64,000 bases of DNA from positions 5,022,001 to 5,086,000 of the forward strand of contig NC_017030.1 of NCBI RefSeq assembly GCF_000255295.1, read 5' to 3'. Of this stretch, positions 39,420-48,575 are shown piece by piece; position 1 is the stretch's first letter; each line of letters opens with the position of its first letter. The position numbers and the translations under genes are program-made. This DNA is from Corallococcus coralloides DSM 2259. Lineage in GTDB: Bacteria > Myxococcota > Myxococcia > Myxococcales > Myxococcaceae. The notes below the pieces were generated by a model. The model was not told the DNA's origin. It made no database searches and saw nothing but the letters and a program-made list of their open reading frames with translations.

Positions 39420-39617
39420 ATGACGAAGAACGCCTCGGTCCACGATGTCGTGCAGGGCTGGCTGTCCGGTGATGAGGAGTCCCATGGCATGACGAACCCG
39501 GCGGGCCCGGTGTTCGTGGGAGGTATGCGCACGGAGCAGGCGCTCACGGAGTCCAACCTGGTGGAGAACACGGGCTGCAGCAGCTGCAGCGCTTCCACCA
39601 CCGGCTTCTGCTGTTGA
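39420..39617 (+). CDS. lanA: Class II lanthipeptide precursor
   Basis: 65 residues, GGGAG 8 nt before the ATG. The leader MTKNASVHDVVQGWLSGDEE ends in NPAGPVFVGG, a double-glycine type cleavage site at residues 34-35. The 30-residue core (36-65) is rich in Ser/Thr and has four Cys: NTGCSSCSASTTGFCC. Up to four (methyl)lanthionine rings could form. The LanM gene follows after a terminator-like hairpin. Confidence 0.85.
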   Translation: MTKNASVHDVVQGWLSGDEESHGMTNPAGPVFVGGMRTEQALTESNLVENTGCSSCSASTTGFCC

Positions 39618-39647
39618 TCCATCGCGGCCCCCCGTCCGCATGAATCT

Positions 39648-39680
39648 CCCTCCGGCGCCGTGAGCGGTGCCGGAGGGTTC
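39648..39680 (+). terminator. Attenuator between precursor and LanM genes
   Basis: CCCTCCGGC / GCCGGAGGG (9-bp stem, 12-nt loop) followed by TTCTTCC, 31 bp after the precursor stop. It would give more precursor than enzyme transcript, the usual arrangement in lan operons. Confidence 0.65.
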
Positions 39681-39727
39681 TTCCGCCGTTCCCACCGCCG
39701 GTCCCCACCCCCAGGGAGCCCCCCCTC

Positions 39728-42592
39728 ATGGTCCACGAGGAAGCGTCGATGGCTGCCGAGGTCCCTCCCGAGGGATGGCTCGCGCGCCCCGTGAACGTCC
39801 TGCTGGCGCCGCATCTGGACTCGCTCGCGGAGCGGCTGTCCCGGATGGAAGGGCTCTCTCCGGCGGAGCGCGGCGTGGTGGAGGCCGCGGCGCGGGAGAC
39901 GCTGGGTTTCAGCGCCCAACTCAAGCTCAACCGCGTGCTCCTCCTGGAGCTGCACGCCGCGTCGATGGAGGGACGGCTCGACGCCGCGGACCCACAAGGG
40001 CGGTGGGCCCGGTTCCTGGAGCAGGCCTGCTCCTCCGACTTCCACACGCACCTGCGCGGACGCTACCCGCCGCTCCTGGATCGGCTGGCGACGCTGGGCC
40101 GGCTCCAGACCCAGGCGGTGCTGCGGCTGGCGGACCGGTTCGTCGCGGACCGGGAGTCGCTGACGGACCTGCCCGGCCGCCCTCGGGGCGCGCTGAAGCG
40201 CCTGAGGTTGGGGGAGGGGGATGCCCACCGGGGCGGCCAGACGGTGGCGCTGCTGGACCTGGAAGCGGGCACGGTGCTCTACAAGCCCCGGTGCATGCGC
40301 GTGGATCGCGCGCTGGAGGGCCTGCTCGCGCGCGTGCTGGCGCCGGACGCCGAGTCCACGCGGATCCGCGTGCCGTCCGTGCTGGTGCGCGCGGGCTATG
40401 GCTGGGCGGAGTTCGTGGAGCACCGCTTCTGTACGAGCGAAGCCGAGCTCGCGCGCTTCTACCGGAACCTGGGCCACTGGCTCGCGGTGATGCGCCTGTT
40501 GGGCGGCACGGACCTGCACTCGGAGAACCTCATCGCGCACGGGCCGGTGCCCGTGGTGGTGGACGTGGAGAGCCTCTTCGCCCCGGATCCGCCCGTGCCT
40601 CCGTCGGAGCGCGGCCTCGCGGTGGACCTGGCCGCGAAGGCCATCCGTGGCACCGTCCTGCGCACGGGCCTGCTCCCCGTGCGAAGCGAAGGCCCGGGCC
40701 TGGGCGGCCTGGACATCTCCGCGGCGGGTTCGCTTCCGGGACAGCAGCCGCGCGTCCCGGCGCCCCTCATCGTCGGCGGCGGCACGGACCGCGCCCGCCT
40801 GGGCATGACGTTGCTGGAGCGCCCACACGCGAAAAACCACCCCAGCCCGGACCCCGTGCTCGCGCGGCACTGGGACCAGGTCGTGGAGGGCTTCCACGAG
40901 CTGACCGCGCGCATGAAGACGCTGGACGCGTACGGGGGGCTGCGCCCGCTGCTGGAGCCGTTCACGGGCGCGGTGGTCCGGCGCATCCTGCGGCCCACGC
41001 AGACGTACGCGGAGCTGCTGCGCATGCTCTGGCACCCGGCCTCGCTGTACGACGCGCCCAAGGCCCACGCTCGGGCGCGGGAGGTGCTGCGGAAGAACGC
41101 CGGCGTGTCCCCCGGCGCGCCCTCCACGACGTCCGTCATCGACGAGGAGCTCGCGGACCTGTGCGTGGGCGACATCCCCGTGTTCACCCAGCCCGTGACC
41201 CGGAGGATGCTCGACGCCACGCTGGAGGCATGGCGGTCGGTGGATGAGTCCCTGGAGGAGATGACCATCCAGAGCACGCTGATCAGCGCCTACCTCAACG
41301 AGAAGACCGTGCCTCCGCGCGTCCCCGCGCCGGCCACGCCCGCGCGCCGCGAACGCCTGGATGAGCGGCGCCGGGCCCAGCTGTCCAAGCTGGTCCGCCG
41401 CGTGAGCGACGCGGCCGTGCGCGGACCTGATGGGACGGTGACGTGGATCAGCCCGGTGCTCGCCGAGTATGGCTGGGCGGTACGGCCGCTCTCCGCCGAG
41501 CACTACAGCGGACAGGGCGGCGTCGCGGTGGTGCTGGCCCAGTACCTGCGCGAGGTGCACCACGGCCGCGCGGACGCGGTGGAGGGACTGCCCGAGCTGC
41601 TGGACGGCACGCTCGCGGTGCTGCGCGCCACGGAGGACCGCGTGCCGGTGAAGTCACCGGGGGGCTTCGCCGGGCTCGCGTCGCAGGTGTGGATCTGGTC
41701 CACGCTGCACGACCTGGGCACCGTCCCTGGCGCGCTGGACCGGGCCCGCGAGCGCGCGGCGGCGCTGACGCCCCAGGTGCTGGATGCGGACGGACTGCTG
41801 GAGGTCCTGGGCGGCGTGGCGGGCGTCATCGTCCCGCTGCTCAACCTGGTGGACCAGACGGGCGAACCGAAGTGGCTGGACATCGCGGCGCACGCGGGGC
41901 AGCGGCTGGAGGACACGGCGCGGAGCGTGGCGGGGGACGCGCGGTGGTCCACGTCGATGTTCCCGGAGCCCATTGGCGGCTTCGCGCACGGCACGGCGGG
42001 CATCGGCTGGGCGCTGGCCCGGCTGGGCCTGAGCGCGGCGGGGACGGCGGCGGACCGGCGGCGGTGGCGCAGCCTGTCCGAGCGCGCCTTCGACTTCGTG
42101 GACGGGCTCTACCGGCCGGACGTGGGCAACTGGACGGACCTGCGCCGCCCGGAGGCCACGGACCAGCTGACGAGCTGGTGCCACGGGAGCACGGGCATCG
42201 GCCTGGCGGCGGCGGACCTCTTCGCGCGCACGGGGATGCCTCGCTACGGGGACCTGTTCCAGCGGGCCCGGGCCGCGGCCGTGCGCGAGGGCTTCGGCTG
42301 GACCCACACCCTGTGCCACGGCGACCTGGGGGTGTGGGAGCTGATGGAGACGGCGCGGCGGCTGTCCTCGGAGCCGCTGTCGCCGGACCGGGAGACGCTG
42401 GACGCGGAGCTCATCTCCGGCCTGGAGGCGCGTGGCCCGGTGGCGGGGCTGGCCCGTGACGCCTTCTCGCCCGGGCTGATGGCGGGGCTGGGCGGCGTCA
42501 TCCACACGCTCTTGCGCATGCACCCGGAGAGCCGGCTCGTGTCACCGCTGCTGCTGGGGCGCGCGCCGGACATGGACCCGGACGCGTTCTGA
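39728..42592 (+). CDS. lanM: Class II lanthionine synthetase LanM
   Basis: 954 residues with a DUF4135-type dehydratase N-terminal domain and LanC-like cyclase C-terminal domain. Zinc ligands in the cyclase: SWCHGSTGIGLAAADLF (Cys near 818) and HTLCHGDLGVWEL (Cys-His near 861). Also GGFAHGTAGIGWALARLGLS. Dehydratase segments include KPRCMRVDRALEGLLARVL, GGTDLHSENLIAHGPVPVVV and DVESLF. It dehydrates Ser/Thr of the precursor and adds Cys to form lanthionines. No transporter or protease gene adjoins it. Confidence 0.92.
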   Translation: MVHEEASMAAEVPPEGWLARPVNVLLAPHLDSLAERLSRMEGLSPAERGVVEAAARETLGFSAQLKLNRVLLLELHAASMEGRLDAADPQGRWARFLEQACSSDFHTHLRGRYPPLLDRLATLGRLQTQAVLRLADRFVADRESLTDLPGRPRGALKRLRLGEGDAHRGGQTVALLDLEAGTVLYKPRCMRVDRALEGLLARVLAPDAESTRIRVPSVLVRAGYGWAEFVEHRFCTSEAELARFYRNLGHWLAVMRLLGGTDLHSENLIAHGPVPVVVDVESLFAPDPPVPPSERGLAVDLAAKAIRGTVLRTGLLPVRSEGPGLGGLDISAAGSLPGQQPRVPAPLIVGGGTDRARLGMTLLERPHAKNHPSPDPVLARHWDQVVEGFHELTARMKTLDAYGGLRPLLEPFTGAVVRRILRPTQTYAELLRMLWHPASLYDAPKAHARAREVLRKNAGVSPGAPSTTSVIDEELADLCVGDIPVFTQPVTRRMLDATLEAWRSVDESLEEMTIQSTLISAYLNEKTVPPRVPAPATPARRERLDERRRAQLSKLVRRVSDAAVRGPDGTVTWISPVLAEYGWAVRPLSAEHYSGQGGVAVVLAQYLREVHHGRADAVEGLPELLDGTLAVLRATEDRVPVKSPGGFAGLASQVWIWSTLHDLGTVPGALDRARERAAALTPQVLDADGLLEVLGGVAGVIVPLLNLVDQTGEPKWLDIAAHAGQRLEDTARSVAGDARWSTSMFPEPIGGFAHGTAGIGWALARLGLSAAGTAADRRRWRSLSERAFDFVDGLYRPDVGNWTDLRRPEATDQLTSWCHGSTGIGLAAADLFARTGMPRYGDLFQRARAAAVREGFGWTHTLCHGDLGVWELMETARRLSSEPLSPDRETLDAELISGLEARGPVAGLARDAFSPGLMAGLGGVIHTLLRMHPESRLVSPLLLGRAPDMDPDAF

Positions 42593-42597
42593 AGCGC

Positions 42598-42635
42598 GCG
42601 TCACCGGCCCGTCCGTGACGGCAGGCCGGTGACGC
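42598..42635. terminator. Bidirectional hairpin between LanM and the helicase gene
   Basis: GCGTCACCGGCC / GGCCGGTGACGC, perfect 12-bp stem with a 14-nt loop, between the two convergent stops (42,592 and 42,647). Confidence 0.65.
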
Positions 42636-42646
42636 CAGCTGGGACG

Positions 42647-44455
42647 TCAGTCGCGGGTGTCGCGGCGCACGGTGACCTTGCGGCCGCGCAGCGTGGAGCC
42701 CTTCAGCGCGGAGATGATGCGCGCGGCATCCGGCTCCGGCACCTCCACGATGGAGTACATGTCCGCGATGTGGATCGCGCCGATGCGCGAGGATTCGAGC
42801 CCCGCCTCGCCCGCGATGGCGCCCACGAGGTCCGCCGGCCGCATGCCCGCGGTGCGGCCCGCGCCGATGAACAGGCGCGTGACGTTCCACTCCGGCGCAC
42901 GCTGGGGACGCGCGGGGGCCCGCTCGGACCGCTCGCCGCGCTCGGACCGCTCGCCGCGCTCGGGGCGCTCGCCCCGGTCGGCGGTGCGGGGGCCTCGCGA
43001 CGGACGCTCGGCGCCGCGGTCCGCGAACCGGCCCGGAGGCCCGGAGCGCTCCGTGCGCGGGAACTTCCGCTCCGCCGGCGCCGACACCTGGGGAATCTCC
43101 TGGTCAGCGGTGTCCTTGCCCTCGTCCTCCTTCTCCTGGAGGAGCTTGATGGCGGCGGCGGCCACGTCCATGACGCTGAACTCGCCGGACAGGTCCTCCG
43201 CGATGCCGCGGAACGCGTCCAGCTCCCCGCCCACGAGCGTCTCGCGCAGCGACGAGCGGATCATCTCCAGCCGGCGCGCGCGCAGGTCCGACACGGTGGG
43301 GACCGCGGAGACCTCGATGCGCTGGCCGGTGAGCCGCTCGATGTTGCGCAGCAGCCGGTGCTCGCGGGGCTCCAGCAGGGTGATGGCCACGCCCTCGCGG
43401 CCGGCGCGGCCCGTGCGGCCGATGCGGTGCACGTAGGCCTCCGGCGCGTTGGGCACGTCGAAGTTCACCACGTGCGTCAGCCGGGGGATGTCCAGGCCGC
43501 GCGCCGCGACGTCCGTGGCGATGAGCAGGTCCGCCGCCTGCGACTTGAACTGCTTGATGACGCGGTCGCGCTGCTCCTGGCTCATGCCGCCGTGCAGCGC
43601 GTGCGCGCGCCAGCCCCGGCCGTTGAGGGACGTGGTGAGCTCATCCACCTCCGTGCGCGTGCGGCAGAACACGATGGCGGCCGTGGGCGACTCCAGATCC
43701 AGCACGCGCCCCAGCGTGGCGATCTTGAACGCGCGCGGGACGATGTAGGCCGTCTGCCGGACGCGCGGCATCTCGCCGGCCTCCAGCTTCTCCTTCGCGA
43801 TGCGCACACGCACCGGCTCGTGCAGGTGGCGCTCCGCGATGCTGGCGATGCGCGGGGGCAGGGTGGCGGAGAACAGCGCCGTCTGCCGCTGCTCGGGCGT
43901 CTCGGAGAGGATGGCCTCCAGGTCGTCCGCGAAGCCCATGTCGAGCATCTCGTCCGCTTCGTCCAGGACCACGGTCTGCACCTGGTCCAGCTTCAGCGTC
44001 TTGCGGCGCAGGTGGTCCAGCGCGCGACCCGGCGTGGCGACGATGACGTCCACGCCGCGCTTGAGCACGCGCAGCTGCCGGCCGATCTCCTGGCCGCCGT
44101 AGAGAGGGAGCACGCTCACGCCCAGCTTCTGGCCGTAGCGGTGGATGGCCTCGGACACCTGCATGGCCAGCTCGCGCGTGGGCACGAGCACCAGCGCGGA
44201 GGTGCTGTGCGGCGCGGCGGCGCCGGGCTTCAGGTGCTGGAGGAGCGGAAGCGAGAACGCGGCCGTCTTGCCGGTGCCCGTGGCGGCGATGCCCAGCAGG
44301 TCCTTCTGGGCCAGCAGCGGCGGGAGCGCGGCGGCCTGGATGGGGGTGGGCTCTTCGTAGCCGAGGGCCGTCAGCGCCTCGACGAGGTCGGGCTTGAGCC
44401 CGAGGGCGTCGAAGGAGGGGGTTTCGGGGGCAGCGGGAGGCGGGGGAGCTTTCAC
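42647..44455 (-). CDS. deaD: DEAD-box RNA helicase (DeaD/DbpA type)
   Basis: 602 residues from the GTG at 44455. All helicase motifs present: FDALGLKPDLVEALTALGYE and PTPIQAAALP (Q motif), IAATGTGKTAAFSLPLL (I), VPTRELAMQV (Ia), VLDEADEMLDMGF (II), FSATLPPRI (III), VFCRTRTEVDELT (IV), ATDVAARGLDIPRL (V), HRIGRTGRAGREG (VI). A Arg/Glu-rich linker with RGERSE repeats and a C-terminal DbpA-like RNA-binding domain (RLFIGAGRTAGMRPADLVGA) follow. Cold-shock/ribosome-assembly type helicase. Confidence 0.93.
   Translation of the reverse strand: MKAPPPPAAPETPSFDALGLKPDLVEALTALGYEEPTPIQAAALPPLLAQKDLLGIAATGTGKTAAFSLPLLQHLKPGAAAPHSTSALVLVPTRELAMQVSEAIHRYGQKLGVSVLPLYGGQEIGRQLRVLKRGVDVIVATPGRALDHLRRKTLKLDQVQTVVLDEADEMLDMGFADDLEAILSETPEQRQTALFSATLPPRIASIAERHLHEPVRVRIAKEKLEAGEMPRVRQTAYIVPRAFKIATLGRVLDLESPTAAIVFCRTRTEVDELTTSLNGRGWRAHALHGGMSQEQRDRVIKQFKSQAADLLIATDVAARGLDIPRLTHVVNFDVPNAPEAYVHRIGRTGRAGREGVAITLLEPREHRLLRNIERLTGQRIEVSAVPTVSDLRARRLEMIRSSLRETLVGGELDAFRGIAEDLSGEFSVMDVAAAAIKLLQEKEDEGKDTADQEIPQVSAPAERKFPRTERSGPPGRFADRGAERPSRGPRTADRGERPERGERSERGERSERAPARPQRAPEWNVTRLFIGAGRTAGMRPADLVGAIAGEAGLESSRIGAIHIADMYSIVEVPEPDAARIISALKGSTLRGRKVTVRRDTRD
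42921..42974. repeat. Three tandem 18-bp repeats in the helicase gene
   Basis: CGCTCGGACCGCTCGCCG twice and a variant once, encoding the RGERSER-type linker. An in-frame 18-bp unit that could expand or contract without shifting the frame. Confidence 0.7.
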
Positions 44456-44546
44456 ACGGCGGCTTGTACCACTTCCGCGCCCGGGCGGAGGACTTGGGAC
44501 GCCGGGTCCGTCCAGGCCTGTACGAAGGACCGGGCCTTCCGGGCTT

Positions 44547-45317
44547 TCACGTCCCGCCGCGGAGGTGTGGAGCCAACAGCGCCGCCACGGCCCCTGTCCC
44601 CGAGGACAGGTCCCTGGAGGACAGCACGAGCTGCTGCCGCCGGCCACCCTCCAGCGAGGTGCCCTCCAGGAGGGACGTGAGGCCCCGGGGGCCGCGGTCC
44701 AGGTCGAGGACCAGCTCCAGCGCGTCCTCCTGGGGGAAGGGCAGGAGGGCGAGCGAGCGCGGCGGGCCGCTCCAGTCCGGGCCGGCGTGGAACTCCAGCT
44801 CCTGCACGAAGGGCTCATCGCGGCCGAGGGGCGAGCCGGCCTCGCAGTAGGAGTTGCGCCACTGGAAGCCCAGCTTCTGCACGGCTTCGATGACGGTCTG
44901 GAGGGACGGGTGGGGCAGGACGTGGATGCGGTCGCTGTCCTCGGGGTTGAGGGCGTTGTCGATGTCGAGCGCCGTCTTGATCCACACGGGCGTGCCGCGT
45001 TCGGTGATGGGCGCGTGGGCGGGGATGCGCAGGGAGAAGGGGATCTCGCGCTCCTCGCGGGGCTGGAGGGTGAAGGGATTGGCGACGCGCCAGGTGCGCA
45101 CGACGGCGTTGAGCGCACTGCGGCGGTCATTGTCGCGCTGGAGGTACTGCGCCATCAGGTGCAGGTCGATGCGGTCGATGCGCTGGGGCGTGTGGCCGCC
45201 CTGGACATGGACGAGTCCGCGCAGGTCGCCGCCCGCGCGCACGGTGTCGTGTTCCAGGCGGGTGTCCACGCGCGCGCTGCCAATGCCAAGGCGGGCGAGC
45301 ATCTTCATGAAGGGCAT
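44547..45317 (-). CDS. Spo0M-like sporulation control protein
   Basis: 256 residues (start among several Met; 45317 gives MPFMKMLARLGIGSARVDTR). An arrestin-like beta-sandwich: TVRAGGDLRGLVHVQGG, RIDRIDLHLMAQYLQRDN, EIPFSLRIPAHAPITERGTP, VWIKTALDIDNALNPEDSD and DELELEFHAG-type strands match the Spo0M family. In Bacillus Spo0M affects sporulation; myxobacterial homologues may act in stress or fruiting-body development. Confidence 0.75.
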   Translation of the reverse strand: MPFMKMLARLGIGSARVDTRLEHDTVRAGGDLRGLVHVQGGHTPQRIDRIDLHLMAQYLQRDNDRRSALNAVVRTWRVANPFTLQPREEREIPFSLRIPAHAPITERGTPVWIKTALDIDNALNPEDSDRIHVLPHPSLQTVIEAVQKLGFQWRNSYCEAGSPLGRDEPFVQELEFHAGPDWSGPPRSLALLPFPQEDALELVLDLDRGPRGLTSLLEGTSLEGGRRQQLVLSSRDLSSGTGAVAALLAPHLRGGT

Positions 45318-45470
45318 GGGGGACGGCATAGGCCGGATGGACGCCGCGCGAAAGCCCGTCCGCCGGGCTGCCTGCCCATCATGCGGCCCCTGCACCGGAG
45401 GGACGGGCGCGGCTTGCGGGCTGGCCCGGCGCGTCACCAGCGTAAAGCCTCACCACGGGAGAGGTGCATC

Positions 45471-46586
45471 ATGGCGCAGGGGACATCCAAGCGGGTGCGG
45501 TACGCGGTGGTGGGGGCGGGCAACCTCACGCAGGTGGCCATCCTGCCGGCGTTCCAGCACGCGGAGGAGAACTCCGAGCTGGTGGCCATCATCTCCTCCG
45601 ACAAGGCGAAGCGGGTCGCACTCCAGGAGAAGTACGGCGTGGAGCACGTGGGGGGCTACGAGAACTTCGAACAGGTGTTGCGCGACTCGAAGGCGGACGC
45701 GGTCTACATCGTGTTGCCCAACACGATGCACCGGAGCTTCACGGAGCGAGCGGCCCGCCTCGGAGTGCACGTCCTCTGCGAGAAGCCGATGGCGACGTCG
45801 GTGGAGGACTGCGAGGCGATGATCCGCGCCACGAACGAGAACGACGTGAAGCTGATGGTCGCGTACCGGCTGCATTTCGAGGAGGCGAACCTCCGCGCCA
45901 TCGAGCTGGTGCGTTCCGGGAAGCTGGGAGACCCGCTGGTCTTCACGGGGACGCTGACGCAGCAGGTGCGCGAAGGGGACATCCGCACGCGAGTGGACGT
46001 GGGAGGCGGGGCGCTGCTGGACGAGGGGCCATACCCCGTCAACGCCGCGCGCTACCTGTTCCGTGACGAGCCGCGCGAGGTGTTCGCGTTCACGGCGGGC
46101 GGCAGGGACGGGCGCTTCCACGGCGTGGATGCGTCCGCGTTCGCGCTGATGCGGTTCCCGAACGGGAGGGTGGCCCAGTTCGCCATCAGCCACGAAGCCT
46201 CCGCGGTGTCGAGCTACCGGCTGGTGGGCACGGAAGGGGACCTGCTGGTGAAGCACGGCTTCGGCTACGGCACGGACATCCAGCATGAGCTCACGGTGGG
46301 CGGGGAGACGGAGACGCGGACGTTCAAGAACAGCGACCAGTTCGCGCCGGAGTTGGTCTACTTCTCGACGTGCGTCCTGGAGGACCGGGACCCGGAGCCC
46401 AATGGCATCGAAGGCCTGGCGGACGTGCGCATCATCGTCGCGCTGCAGGAGTCCGCGCGCACGGGGAAGCCGGTGAAGCTGGCCCCGTTCGAGAAGCCGA
46501 AGCGCCCCACGATGGAACAGCTCATCGTCAGGCCACCGGTGGAGCCGCCCGAACCGGTGAACGCACCGGCTCCTGCGGAGGGGTAG
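45471..46586 (+). CDS. Gfo/Idh/MocA-family oxidoreductase
   Basis: 371 residues. Rossmann start RYAVVGAGNLTQVAILPAFQ, SSDKAKRVALQEKYGV, the conserved HVLCEKPMATSVEDCEAMIR (Glu-Lys-Pro), and C-terminal beta sheet (GALLDEGPYPVNAARYLF). NAD(P)-dependent sugar or inositol dehydrogenase type. A Pro-rich tail (RPPVEPPEPVNAPAPAEG) is additional. Preceded by GAGAGGTG; substrate unknown. Confidence 0.85.
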   Translation: MAQGTSKRVRYAVVGAGNLTQVAILPAFQHAEENSELVAIISSDKAKRVALQEKYGVEHVGGYENFEQVLRDSKADAVYIVLPNTMHRSFTERAARLGVHVLCEKPMATSVEDCEAMIRATNENDVKLMVAYRLHFEEANLRAIELVRSGKLGDPLVFTGTLTQQVREGDIRTRVDVGGGALLDEGPYPVNAARYLFRDEPREVFAFTAGGRDGRFHGVDASAFALMRFPNGRVAQFAISHEASAVSSYRLVGTEGDLLVKHGFGYGTDIQHELTVGGETETRTFKNSDQFAPELVYFSTCVLEDRDPEPNGIEGLADVRIIVALQESARTGKPVKLAPFEKPKRPTMEQLIVRPPVEPPEPVNAPAPAEG

Positions 46587-46631
46587 GGCTCAGGGGTTGA
46601 GGGCTGGGTCCATCGGTGTTCTGGTGACCGC

Positions 46632-47039
46632 ATGGACGACCTTCAGGAGTTCGCGCGTCAGGTGTTCGCGTCGCAGCCCTTCAGCCAGTTCATCGGCGCG
46701 CAGCTTGCGAGCTCAGGGCCAGGGACCGCGGAGCTGCGGCTCCCCATCGTGGACCACCTGAAGCAGCAGCACGGCTTCGTCCATGGAGGCGTGCTCAGCT
46801 ATCTGGCGGACAACGCCATCACGTTCGCTGGAGGCCTCGCGCTGGGCGGCAATGCGCTGACCTCCGAGTACAAGATCAACTACCTGAAGCCCGCCGTGGG
46901 CTCGCTGCTCATCGCTCGGGCCCAGGCGAAGGCCGCCGGCAAGCGGCAGGCCGTGTGTCAGTGTGAAGTCTTCGCCGTGAAGGATGGCGCGGAGACGCTG
47001 TGTGCCCTGGCGCAGGGCACGGTGGTCTCCGCCGCCTGA
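46632..47039 (+). CDS. PaaI-like hotdog thioesterase
   Basis: 135 residues. KQQHGFVHGGVLSYLADNAI has the HGG and Asp-Asn catalytic pair of PaaI thioesterases, with SEYKINYLKPAVGSLLIARA as the following strand. Hydrolyses acyl-CoA. Same strand as the oxidoreductase, 45 bp downstream, so possibly one transcript. Confidence 0.85.
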   Translation: MDDLQEFARQVFASQPFSQFIGAQLASSGPGTAELRLPIVDHLKQQHGFVHGGVLSYLADNAITFAGGLALGGNALTSEYKINYLKPAVGSLLIARAQAKAAGKRQAVCQCEVFAVKDGAETLCALAQGTVVSAA

Positions 47040-47046
47040 GGGCGCA

Positions 47047-47949
47047 TCAGAACTTGAACAGGTCCTTGATGCCCTTGCCGACGTCCTTGGCCGTATCGGC
47101 GACCTTGTCCGTGACGTCCTTGACGGCCTCGCTGGCCTTGCCGTTGGTGAGGTTGTCGACCGTGCCCTTCAGCTTGTTGAAGTCGATGGTGTACGAGGTA
47201 CCGACGCCGACGCCCACGCCGAGCGCCGCCTTGGCCTTGCCGCCGATGGTGAGCTTGCCGTCCTCGAAGGCCACCTTCGCGTCCACCGCGGCGCCCACGC
47301 CAGCGATGGCGCTGCCCGTCACGGAGCCCTGCACGGGGCCGAACTCACCGCGAGCCGTGGCGCTCGCCTCGGCGCCCACCAGCGCGCCCGCGCCGACCTC
47401 GGCGCCCATGTCGCCGTTCTTGGGGTTCAGGTCGATCTTGGCCTTCGCGTCCGCGTTGGCGCCCACCAGCGCCTCGCCGTGCACGCCGCCGTAGACCTTG
47501 CCCTCCACCTTGCCGAGCCCGATGTCCTTCAGGTCCTTGCCGAAGCCAGCGTCACCCCGAAGGCTGGCGATGTTGGCCTCGGCGCCCGCACGGCCGCCAA
47601 TCTCCCACGGCATCACGCGGTAGGACGCATCACCCTGGACCTCGGCGGCGCTCGCCTCGAACTGCGCGCCGGTGCCGTCCTTGGTGAAGCCCGTGCCGGT
47701 CTTGAACTCCGCCGCGTCCTTCTGCCACGACACGTACTTGCTGCTCTCGTTGCCCGCCACCTGGCCTGGGCCGCTGTTGCCCTGCGTGACCTGACGCCCG
47801 TCCTTCCTGTCCGCGCTGGCCTGGGCCTTATCGCCCTTGCGCGGGTCCATGAAGATGTCCTGGCCCCACCCTCCGGCGAGGCCGTCTTCCCTCTGAAGCG
47901 CGTGTTTCGAGCGGTGCCCTCGCGGCTCGAAACTGGTGATGCGGATCAT
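47047..47949 (-). CDS. Ala/Gly-rich repetitive protein, unknown
   Basis: 300 residues. After a basic start, a degenerate repeat of Ala/Gly/Lys/Asp dominates (GALVGAEASATARGEFGPVQ, GSVTGSAIAGVGAAVDAKVA), ending in two amphipathic helices (DKVADTAKDVGKGIKDLFK). It resembles repetitive domains of exported or polymorphic-toxin-related proteins but has no recognisable signal peptide. Start could also be the ATG at 47850. Convergent with the thioesterase gene. Confidence 0.5.
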   Translation of the reverse strand: MIRITSFEPRGHRSKHALQREDGLAGGWGQDIFMDPRKGDKAQASADRKDGRQVTQGNSGPGQVAGNESSKYVSWQKDAAEFKTGTGFTKDGTGAQFEASAAEVQGDASYRVMPWEIGGRAGAEANIASLRGDAGFGKDLKDIGLGKVEGKVYGGVHGEALVGANADAKAKIDLNPKNGDMGAEVGAGALVGAEASATARGEFGPVQGSVTGSAIAGVGAAVDAKVAFEDGKLTIGGKAKAALGVGVGVGTSYTIDFNKLKGTVDNLTNGKASEAVKDVTDKVADTAKDVGKGIKDLFKF

Positions 47950-47954
47950 CAGCG

Positions 47955-48016
47955 CTGGTGACTCGTGTCACCAGGAGGTCCGCCCCGCGTTTCATGACGC
48001 CGCGTCACAGGTGACG
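47955..48016. promoter_or_regulatory. Two GTGAC/GTCAC inverted repeats
   Basis: CTGGTGAC-TCGT-GTCACCAG (47955-47974, perfect 8-bp arms) just upstream of the 47,949 gene and CGTCAC-AG-GTGACG (48003-48016). Both share the same half-site, so one regulator could control the divergent genes. Confidence 0.4.
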
Positions 48017-48110
48017 TGACGCCCCAGGCATTTTTCGCGAAGGGCTCGTTCCGCATATTGCCTTCCGTTCCGGGGCACACCGCTCCGGCCTTCACGAGGA
48101 CGGCAAGACC

Positions 48111-48575
48111 ATGGCGACGAAGATCGGAATCATCGGCAAGGGCAACGTGGGCGGCGCGCTTCAGCGGGGCCTGGCTCGCGCCGGGCATGAGGTGAAGGCG
48201 GTGGGCAAGGACCCGGCGGCCGTGCGTCAGACGGCGGCGTGGGCGGACGTGGTGTTCCTGGCGGTGCCCTTCGGCGCGCTGGACGACACGCTCCGCACGC
48301 TGGGCGACGCGGTGAACGGCAAGGTCGTAGTGGACGTGACGAACGCGTTGACCGCCGACATGCAGCTGGCGCTCGGCTTCACCACGAGCGGCGCGGAGGA
48401 GCTGCAGAAGAAGGCCCCCCAGGCGCGCGTGGTGAAGGCCTTCAACACGGTCTTCGCGCAGCACATGGCCCAGGGACAGGTGAAGGGCGAGAAGCTCAGC
48501 CTGCTGAGCCCGCCCAGGGCGGCGTGGGTGAGTACGTTGCCAGAGCCGACCATGAGCCTGCCCCGGGCGGCGTAG
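48111..48575 (+). pseudogene. NADPH-dependent reductase (F420-type), 3' end deleted
   Basis: The N-terminal Rossmann fold is intact (KIGIIGKGNVGGALQRGLAR, ADVVFLAVPFGALDDTLR, VVKAFNTVFAQHMAQGQVKG, EKLSLL) but the frame then runs into antisense LysR DNA (SPPRAAWVSTLPEPTMSLPR). The usual C-terminal substrate domain of about 80 residues is absent. The junction lies near 48,505-48,512. Confidence 0.7.

Noticed and set aside
39318..39420. Earlier in-frame starts for the lanthipeptide precursor
   Set aside because: Upstream ATGs exist, but only the ATG at 39420 has a good Shine-Dalgarno and gives a normal leader length.
42921..42974. Possible CRISPR or minisatellite of functional importance
   Set aside because: Three in-frame 18-bp units encode an Arg/Glu linker of the helicase.
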